Assembly (NCBI RefSeq): GCF_003353015.1
Contig: NZ_QREM01000008.1
Location: 42,602 to 106,601, forward strand
Direction of reading: 5' to 3'
Source of the DNA: Xanthomonas arboricola
GTDB lineage: Bacteria > Pseudomonadota > Gammaproteobacteria > Xanthomonadales > Xanthomonadaceae
Length of the DNA: 64,000 bases
The notes beneath the pieces are model-generated. The model was not told the origin of the DNA. It was given only the letters and a program-made list of their open reading frames with translations, and did not search any database. Both the position numbers and the translations under genes were made by a program. This document shows, in pieces, positions 57,255 through 64,000 of this stretch. The first letter of the stretch is position 1, and the number at the start of each line of letters is the position of its first letter.

Positions 57255-57797
57255 TCAGGCCGCCAGGGCCTTGGCCACTGCAGCAGTGAAGGCCGGGATA
57301 TCGTCGGGCTTGCGGCTGGTGATCAGCGCCCCGTCAACGACGACCTCTGCATCCTGCCAGCGTGCACCGGCGTTGCGCAGGTCGGTCCTGACCGACGACC
57401 ACGAGGTGACATCGCGGTCGCGCACCAGATCGCTCTCCACCAGCAGCCAGGGGCCGTGGCAGATTGCGGCGACCGGCTTGTCGGCGCTGGCAAAGGCCTG
57501 GATGAATGCGATCGCCTTGGCGTCGCCGCGCAGCGTATCGGGGTTGAGCACACCACCGGGCAGCACCAGCGCGTCGTAGGCATCGACCTTGGCCTGGTCC
57601 AGCCGTCGGTCCACCGGGACCGAATCGCCCCAGTCGGTCTTGTTCCAGGCGCGGATCTGCGCGGCGTCGCCGGGCGCGATCACATCGACCTTGGCGCCCC
57701 AGGATTCCAGCAGGCGCTTGGGCTCGATGAGCTCGGACTGTTCGAAACCATCGGTGGCCAGCACGGCGATGGTCTTGCCGGAGAGCGAATAAGACAT
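57255..57797 (-). CDS. DJ-1/PfpI family protein (YhbO-like)
   Basis: 180 residues. IAVLATDGFEQSELIEPKRLLE carries the conserved Glu, YDALVLPGGVLNPDTLR, and AAICHGPWLLVESDLV the nucleophilic Cys with its His neighbour. Members act as chaperone-like stress proteins and reported glyoxalase/deglycase enzymes; the true activity is debated. The ATG is normal, with GGAG upstream. Stand-alone. Confidence 0.92.
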   Translation of the reverse strand: MSYSLSGKTIAVLATDGFEQSELIEPKRLLESWGAKVDVIAPGDAAQIRAWNKTDWGDSVPVDRRLDQAKVDAYDALVLPGGVLNPDTLRGDAKAIAFIQAFASADKPVAAICHGPWLLVESDLVRDRDVTSWSSVRTDLRNAGARWQDAEVVVDGALITSRKPDDIPAFTAAVAKALAA

Positions 57798-57903
57798 GCG
57801 GGAACTCCTCGCTGAAAAGAAGTCCGCACGCTAGTCGCGCCGTTGTTGCACGTGAGTGAACCGATGTATGCGCCGCGTCAGTGCGGCAGCGGTACGCGAG
57901 TGC

Positions 57904-58371
57904 TCAGCGCTTGGGCTGCAGCATCGTGCCGGTGCAGTTCTTCGACCCGCAGCGGCATGCCCAGATCTTCTTCAGGCGCGGCGTATGCCGCTCGGCCAGC
58001 GTGATGCCGTAGTTGTAGGTGAGCTCTTCGCCGGCCTTGATCGCGCGCTTGGCCTCGATGAAGATCTTGTCCTTGCTGCGGTCGTCGCCTTCAGCCTCTT
58101 CGATCACCGCCTCGCAATTGGGACTGCAGCTGTGGTTGATCCAGCGCGCAACATTGCCTTCGTAGTTGGCATCCAGCACGTAGTCGTCGCTGAGCGTGAA
58201 CAGGAAGGTGTGGCCGCTTTCGACATCCCCGGTGTCATCGGCATCCACTTCGGCGTGCGTGCGCAGGCGCCCCTTGTACTGGATGATGCGCTCGCCCTTG
58301 CGGAGCGCGGCGAGGGCGAACATGCCATTGCCGTGGATACGTGACTTGCGGGCGGCAACTTTGCGCGACAT
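57904..58371 (-). CDS. SET-domain protein-lysine methyltransferase
   Basis: 155 residues. A compact SET domain: RKSRIHGNGMFALAALRKGERII, the SAM/substrate motif RWINHSCSPNCEAVIEE, GEELTYNYG with the catalytic Tyr, and a post-SET zinc-cysteine group CRCGSKNC plus the Cys in INHSCSPNC. SET enzymes are typical of eukaryotes and occur in a minority of bacteria. The target is unknown; a nearby histone-like gene at 54274 is one speculative candidate. Complete reading frame. Confidence 0.9.
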   Translation of the reverse strand: MSRKVAARKSRIHGNGMFALAALRKGERIIQYKGRLRTHAEVDADDTGDVESGHTFLFTLSDDYVLDANYEGNVARWINHSCSPNCEAVIEEAEGDDRSKDKIFIEAKRAIKAGEELTYNYGITLAERHTPRLKKIWACRCGSKNCTGTMLQPKR

Positions 58372-58507
58372 GAAGGGGTCCAGTGATGGGGCCGCTCATT
58401 GTGACTGCAGCGCGACGATGCGCCAAGCACAAGCGCACCGGTCCCTGCAACGGCTGCTGCTTGCCGGCGGCTGAACCGGGCGGCTGGCCCTGCCCCGGCC
58501 AAAAGCG

Positions 58508-58513
58508 TACAAT
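58508..58513 (+). promoter_or_regulatory. Candidate -10 element of the suf operon
   Basis: TACAAT lies 33 bases before the sufR ATG in a short AT-rich patch. SufR-type regulators usually bind over such promoters, but I could not define an operator. Confidence 0.4.
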
Positions 58514-58545
58514 TTCGGTCCGCTTTAAGGTTTCTTGCCGTCCTC

Positions 58546-59004
58546 ATGTTGCGCGTTACCAAACTCACCGATTACGCCACCGTCGTGTTGACCGTCCTGG
58601 CAGCGCGCTGCGGCCAGGTGCTCAGCGCCAGCGAACTGGCCGAGCAGGCCGGCCTGGAAGCGCCGACCGTTAGCAAGATCCTCAAGCCGCTGTCGCAGGC
58701 AGGCCTGGTCGAAGGGCTGCGCGGCGTGCATGGCGGCTACCGGCTGGCGCGCGCGGCCAGCGAGATCACGCTGGTGGAGATCGTCGAGGCGATGGAAGGC
58801 CCGCTGGCGATCACCGAATGCAGCCAGGACCACAGCCAGTGCGGCATCGCGCAGACATGCGGGGTGCGCTCCAACTGGCGCCTGATCAACGACGTGGTCG
58901 GCGACGCGCTGCGTCGCGTCACGCTCGCACAGATGTTGCAGCCCCTCTCTCTCCCTGGCGACGGCCGTCGGCGTTCCATTGCCGCACGCGTCGCGACCAC
59001 CTGA
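58546..59004 (+). CDS. sufR: Rrf2-family regulator of the suf operon
   Basis: 152 residues. A winged helix ([46 protein letters not shown]) is followed by a Cys cluster ([14 protein letters not shown]) that can hold an Fe-S centre. Such proteins sense cluster status and repress or activate suf genes. It is the first gene of sufRBCDS and sits 16 bases before sufB. Confidence 0.93.
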   Translation: MLRVTKLTDYATVVLTVLAARCGQVLSASELAEQAGLEAPTVSKILKPLSQAGLVEGLRGVHGGYRLARAASEITLVEIVEAMEGPLAITECSQDHSQCGIAQTCGVRSNWRLINDVVGDALRRVTLAQMLQPLSLPGDGRRRSIAARVATT

Positions 59005-59020
59005 CCCTGTAGGCAGCCCG

Positions 59021-60478
59021 ATGGCCACCGAACTTGCACCCCCGCAGAATGCCGAAATTATCGAACGGCTGGGCCGACGCTATGACGCCGGCTTCATCAC
59101 CGACATCGAGTCGGACTCGCTTCCGCCCGGCCTGGACGAGGACGTCATCCGCGCCTTGTCGGCCAAGAAGGACGAGCCGCAATGGATGACCGACTGGCGG
59201 CTCGAGGCCTATCGGCACTGGCTGAAGATGCCGATGCCGGAATGGGCGAAATTGAAGGTTTCGCCGATCGATTTCCAGGCATTGAGCTATTACTCCGCGC
59301 CCAAGGGCCCGAAGTACGCCTCGCTGGACGACGTGCCCAAGGAGCTGCTCGACACCTACGACAAGCTCGGCGTGCCGCTGCACGAGCGCGCCCGGCTGGC
59401 CGGCGTGGCGGTGGATGCGGTGTTCGACTCGGTCTCGGTCGGCACCACGTTCCGCAAGGAACTGGCCGAAAAGGGCGTGATCTTCTGCTCGATGTCCGAG
59501 GCCATCAAGGAACACCCGGAGATCGTCAAGCAGTATCTGGGCAGCGTGGTGCCGGTCGGCGACAATTATTTCGCCGCGCTCAACTCGGCGGTGTTCTCCG
59601 ATGGCAGCTTCGTGTTCATCCCGAAGGGCGTGCGTTGCCCGATGGAATTGAGCACCTATTTCCGCATCAACGCCGGCCACACCGGGCAGTTCGAACGCAC
59701 CCTGATCGTGTGCGAGGACAAGGCCTATGTGTCGTATCTGGAAGGCTGCACCGCGCCGATGCGCGATGAGAACCAGTTGCACGCGGCGGTGGTCGAGCTG
59801 GTGACGCTGGAAGATGCCGAGATCAAGTATTCGACCGTGCAGAACTGGTATCCGGGCGACGAGGAAGGCCGTGGCGGCATCTACAACTTCGTCACCAAGC
59901 GTGCCGAGTGCCGTGGTGCGCGCAGCAAGGTCACCTGGACCCAGGTCGAAACCGGCTCGGCGATCACCTGGAAGTATCCCTCCTGCGTGCTGCTCGGCGA
60001 CGATTCGGTCGGCGAGTTCCATTCGGTGGCGCTGACCCATCACCGCCAGCAGGCCGATACCGGCACCAAGATGATCCACATCGGCAAGCGCACCAAGAGC
60101 AAGATCGTCAGCAAGGGCATCAGCGCCGGGCGCGGGCAGAACACCTATCGCGGCCTGGTCAAGGTGGACCGCAATGCCGATGGCGCGCGCAATTACACCC
60201 AGTGCGATTCGTTGTTGATCGGCAAGCAATGCGGCGCGCACACCTTCCCCTATATCGAGGTGAAGAATCCCGGCGCCACCGTCGAGCACGAGGCCACCAC
60301 TTCCAAGATCAGCGACGACCAGCTGTTCTATTGCCGCGCGCGCGGCATCAGCCAGGAAGACGCGGTGTCGCTGATCGTCGACGGCTTCTGCAAGCAGGTG
60401 TTCCGCGAGCTGCCGATGGAGTTCGCGGTGGAAGCCAAGAAGCTGCTGGAAGTCTCGCTGGAAGGCAGCGTCGGCTGA
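59021..60478 (+). CDS. sufB: Fe-S cluster scaffold subunit SufB
   Basis: 485 residues. Core of the SufBCD scaffold that builds Fe-S clusters. It shows [69 protein letters not shown] and a C-terminal [23 protein letters not shown]. The Cys residues that accept sulfur are retained. The ATG at 59021 has a weak ribosome site just after the sufR stop. Confidence 0.96.
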   Translation: MATELAPPQNAEIIERLGRRYDAGFITDIESDSLPPGLDEDVIRALSAKKDEPQWMTDWRLEAYRHWLKMPMPEWAKLKVSPIDFQALSYYSAPKGPKYASLDDVPKELLDTYDKLGVPLHERARLAGVAVDAVFDSVSVGTTFRKELAEKGVIFCSMSEAIKEHPEIVKQYLGSVVPVGDNYFAALNSAVFSDGSFVFIPKGVRCPMELSTYFRINAGHTGQFERTLIVCEDKAYVSYLEGCTAPMRDENQLHAAVVELVTLEDAEIKYSTVQNWYPGDEEGRGGIYNFVTKRAECRGARSKVTWTQVETGSAITWKYPSCVLLGDDSVGEFHSVALTHHRQQADTGTKMIHIGKRTKSKIVSKGISAGRGQNTYRGLVKVDRNADGARNYTQCDSLLIGKQCGAHTFPYIEVKNPGATVEHEATTSKISDDQLFYCRARGISQEDAVSLIVDGFCKQVFRELPMEFAVEAKKLLEVSLEGSVG

Positions 60479-60485
60479 CGCCGAC

Positions 60486-60590
60486 GGAATCGGGAGTGGG
60501 GAATGGAGAATCGGTATCGGTTCTCTTTCCTGCCCCTTGCCGCGCAAACGTCTCGCATTACCCATTCCCTATTCTCGATTCCCTATTCCC
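60486..60590. repeat. Bipartite heptamer element inside the suf operon
   Basis: Left arm GGAATCGGGAGTGGGGAATG; right arm ATTCCCTATTCTCGATTCCC, inverted relative to each other and separated by about 50 bases. It occupies the whole space between sufB and sufC and ends directly at the sufC ATG, leaving no Shine-Dalgarno sequence. Confidence 0.8.
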
Positions 60591-61354
<764 letters not shown>

Positions 61355-61355
<1 letters not shown>

Positions 61356-62617
61356 TGAGCGCCCTGCTGGAATCCCTCGCCCGCGGCTTTTGCGGTAACG
61401 ATGCGCGCCGGGTCGAACTCGATGCCGCGCTGCAGGCCGGCCTCCCAGGCCCGCGCGCCGAAGCCTGGAAATACACCTCGCTGCGCCAGCTGGAGCGGCG
61501 CAGCTTCCAGCCCGCGCCGCTGGTGCCGACGTTGATCGATGCCGCGTTGCTGGACGATATCCCGTCGCCGCGACTGGTGTTCGTCAACGGCCGCCCGTCC
61601 GACGCATTGAGCGACTTGTCGACGCTGCCGGACGGCGTGCGGCTGGACACCCTGTCCGCGTCGCTGGCCGCCGGCGACGAGGCGCAGCAGTTGCTTGGCC
61701 GCCGCTTCGAAGGCAGCGATGAAATCTTTGCGCGCCTCAATGCCGCGCTTGCCGACGAGGGCGTGCTGGTGCGCGTGCAGGACGGCGCGCAGATCGAGGC
61801 GCCGCTGCACCTGGTCTTCATCGCCGTGGCCGGCGAGCATGACCTGTCCTGGCATCACCGCCACCTGATCGAACTGCGCGCCGGCGCGGCGCTGAACGTG
61901 GTCGAGCATCACCTGCATGTCGGCGATGCCGCGCATCTGCACAACAGCCTGATGCATGTCCATCTGGCCCAGGATGCAGTGCTGTCGCATGCGCGCGTGC
62001 AGGCCGACAGTGCGCACGCAACGGCGCTGTTGCGCACCGATGCGGTGCTCGCGCGCAATGCGCGCTACCAGCGCGTGGATCTGGAACTGGGTGCCAACCT
62101 GTCGCGCCACGAGCTCAACGTGCGCCTGGAAGGCAACAACGCCCAGCTCACCGCCAATGGCGTGCTGCTCGGCAACGGCCGCCGCCACGTCGATACACGC
62201 CTGGGTATTGCGCACATCGCACGCGACACCGCTTGCGAGCTGGTCTGGCGCGGCGTGGGCGCCGATCGCAGCCGGGTGGTCTTCCACGGCGGCATCAACA
62301 TCCGTCCCGGCGCCGATGGCACCGACGCGCGGCTGTCGAGCAAGAATCTGCTGCTGTCGTCCAATGCCGAGATCGATACCCAGCCAGTGCTGGTGATCGA
62401 TGCCGAGGAAGTACAGGCCGCGCATGGCGCCACCGTCGGCCAGCTCGACGACAATGCCTTGTTCTATCTGCGCTCGCGCGGCCTGCCGCAGGCCGAGGCG
62501 CAGCGTCTGTTGAGCGCCGCGTTCTGCCACGAGCCGCTGCGCATGCTGCCCGGCGCACTGGGGGCGGTGCTGGCGCTGCAGCTGGACCGCGCACTGGCCT
62601 CGGCAGGCGTGGCATGA
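61355..62617 (+). CDS. sufD: Fe-S scaffold subunit SufD
   Basis: 420 residues. Partner of SufB, needed for iron delivery. It has RAEAWKYTSLRQLERR near the start, VFVNGRPSDALS, ELVWRGVGADRSRVVFHGGI, and the C-terminal DDNALFYLRSRGLPQAEAQRLL common to SufB/SufD. Its ATG shares one base with the sufC stop (TGATG). Confidence 0.94.
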
Positions 62618-63858
62618 ACGCGCCTGCCGCCACGCACCTGGCCGCGCCGGACTGGGAGCGCGTGCGCTCGGACTTCCCGTTGTTGATGCGGCAGGTGCAC
62701 GGCAAGCCGCTCATCTATTTCGACAACGCAAACACCGGGCAGAAGCCGCTGCAGGTCATCGCCGCGACCGACGAGTTCTATCGTCGCCAGAACGCCAACG
62801 TGAGCCGCGCGGTGCATGCGCTGGGCACCGAGGCCACCGATGCGTTTGAAGGCGCGCGCAGCAAGCTGGCACGCTTTCTCAACGTGCGCGCCGACGAGCT
62901 GGTGCTGTGCAGCGGCACGACCTTTGCAATCAATCTGGTCGCCTATTCCTGGGCGCTGCCGCGCCTGGGCGCCGGCGATGTGATCCTGATCTCGCGCATG
63001 GAGCACCACGCCAACATCGTGCCGTGGCAGCTGGTGGCGCAGCGTACCGGCGCCACCATTCGGGTGGCAGAGATCACCCCGGACGGTGCGCTGGATCTGG
63101 ACGCGCTGCGCAAGGCGATGACGCCACAGGTCAAGCTGCTGGCGATCACGCATGTGTCCAATGTGCTGGGCACGGTCAATCCGGTGCGCGAGATCTGCCG
63201 CGAGGCGCGCAAGCGCGGCATCGTCACCGTGGTGGACGGCTCGCAGGCCGCGCCGCACCGGCGTGTCGACGTGGCGGGCATCGGCTGCGACTTCTACGCC
63301 ATCACCGGCCACAAGATGTGCGGGCCGACCGGCACCGGCGCATTGTGGGCGCGCCGCGAACACCTGCAGGCGATGCCGCCGTTCCTGGGCGGCGGCGAGA
63401 TGATCAAGGAAGTCAGTTTCGACGGCACCGTATTCAACGAGGCCCCGCACAAGTTCGAAGCCGGCACGCCCAACATCGCCGGATTCATCGGCCTGGGCTC
63501 CGCGGTCGATTACCTGGAATCGGTCGGCCTGGCGCACGTGGAAGCGCGCGAGGCCGAGCTGCTGGCGCACTTCACCGAGGAACTGCAGCGCATCGACGGT
63601 CTGCGCATCTTCGGCACCGCACCGGACAAGGCCGCAGTGGTGTCCTTCCTGGTCGAAGGCGCGCATGCCCACGACCTGGCCACCCTGCTCGACCTGGAAG
63701 GCGTCGCAATCCGCTCGGGCCAGCATTGCGCGCATCCGCTGCTGCAGTACTACGGCGTCGCCGCCACCTGCCGCGCCTCGCTGGCGTTCTACAACACGCA
63801 CGACGAGATCGAGCGCTTCGTTGCTGCGCTGGTGAAGGTGCGTCGCCTGCTGGGTTGA
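62614..63858 (+). CDS. sufS: Cysteine desulfurase SufS
   Basis: 414 residues. PLP enzyme that takes sulfur from cysteine for Fe-S assembly. It shows IYFDNANTGQKPLQVIAA, ITHVSNVLGTVNPV, the cofactor Lys in ITGHKMCGPTGTGALW and the catalytic Cys in RSGQHCAHPLLQYYG. Its ATG overlaps the sufD stop (ATGA). The last gene of the operon visible; others may follow beyond the window. Confidence 0.96.
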   Translation: MNAPAATHLAAPDWERVRSDFPLLMRQVHGKPLIYFDNANTGQKPLQVIAATDEFYRRQNANVSRAVHALGTEATDAFEGARSKLARFLNVRADELVLCSGTTFAINLVAYSWALPRLGAGDVILISRMEHHANIVPWQLVAQRTGATIRVAEITPDGALDLDALRKAMTPQVKLLAITHVSNVLGTVNPVREICREARKRGIVTVVDGSQAAPHRRVDVAGIGCDFYAITGHKMCGPTGTGALWARREHLQAMPPFLGGGEMIKEVSFDGTVFNEAPHKFEAGTPNIAGFIGLGSAVDYLESVGLAHVEAREAELLAHFTEELQRIDGLRIFGTAPDKAAVVSFLVEGAHAHDLATLLDLEGVAIRSGQHCAHPLLQYYGVAATCRASLAFYNTHDEIERFVAALVKVRRLLG

Positions 63859-63860
63859 TT

Positions 63861-64000
63861 GGAATCGGGAATCGGGAATGGAGAATCGACAAAGCGGCTG
63901 TTCCGCATACTGATGCAGTTCGACACGTTGGAAATAGCTCATCGAGCGGCGCAACGCTTTTTCCCGATTCCCGATTCCCGATTCCCGATTCCCGATTCCC
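63861..64000. repeat. Bipartite heptamer element after sufS, running off the window
   Basis: Left arm GGAATCGGGAATCGGGAATG; after about 70 bases comes the inverted arm with five tandem CCCGATT units (63963-63997) reaching the window end. The right arm is the mirror of the five CGGGAAT units at 45311. Confidence 0.85.

Noticed and set aside
58919..60565. 548-codon open frame opposite sufB
   Set aside because: Low-complexity antisense translation with no recognisable motif; sufB has complete family motifs.
63963..64000. Tandem heptamers considered as a CRISPR array
   Set aside because: Units are seven bases with no spacers and no cas genes; they belong to the dispersed bipartite element.

Overview
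This 64 kb window is a chromosomal segment from a plant-associated gammaproteobacterium, almost certainly Xanthomonas. The evidence is the very high GC content, the fused lysAC gene, the murL-murD2 pair (first described in Xanthomonas), the sufR-B-C-D-S order, the pilT/pilU/yggS/proC neighbourhood, an XVIPCD-tagged type IV secretion effector, and dispersed elements built from the heptamer CGGGAAT. The species was not determined. No rRNA, tRNA, CRISPR array, insertion sequence or prophage was recognised.

Layout. 1-6.1 kb: the end of a chemotaxis operon (cheA tail, a transducer with four HAMP-like modules, cheW, a REC-EAL protein, cheR, cheB). 6.1-13.6 kb: cardiolipin-synthase-like phospholipase D, M13 metallopeptidase, small membrane protein, gpmA, endonuclease V, a secreted protein, and pirin beside an OsmC remnant. 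14.7-17.0 kb: cstA-ybdD. 17.0-17.8 kb: gene-free and rich in repeats. 17.8-23.8 kb: HAD phosphatase, ankyrin lipoprotein plus XVIPCD lipase (probable immunity/effector pair), DUF819 transporter-like protein, two small genes, mocA-like gene. 24.5-29.4 kb: paoABC-xdhC for a periplasmic molybdenum aldehyde oxidoreductase. 30-35.9 kb: quinone oxidoreductase, diguanylate cyclase, ssb, ispB, dienelactone hydrolase. 36.1-42 kb: one overlapping operon lysAC, small membrane gene, murL, murD2. 42-47.5 kb: two tandem phzF-like genes, glycine-zipper protein, osmC, then yqgE-ruvX-pyrB. 47.8-53.7 kb: tag, yitT, pilU, pilT, yggS, proC. 54.2-57.1 kb: HU-like histone, M23 peptidase, DUF3861, a lipoprotein, DUF1439. 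57.2-58.4 kb: DJ-1/PfpI protein and a SET-domain methyltransferase. 58.5 kb to the end: sufRBCDS.

How the genes work together. The chemotaxis operon carries its own c-di-GMP phosphodiesterase, and a diguanylate cyclase lies at 31 kb. Twitching ATPases PilT and PilU share the motility theme. The lysAC-murL-murD2 operon joins diaminopimelate/lysine metabolism to the alternative L-Glu to D-Glu route for peptidoglycan stem peptides. The lipase and its lipoprotein neighbour fit the contact-dependent antibacterial type IV system of Xanthomonadaceae, whose apparatus is not in this window. The suf operon is interrupted by a heptamer element that abuts the sufC start codon.

The most interesting items are the effector/immunity pair, the lysAC-murL-murD2 operon with a hairpin in its leader, the bipartite heptamer elements, the inverted palindromic elements near 17.4 kb, and the SET-domain gene.
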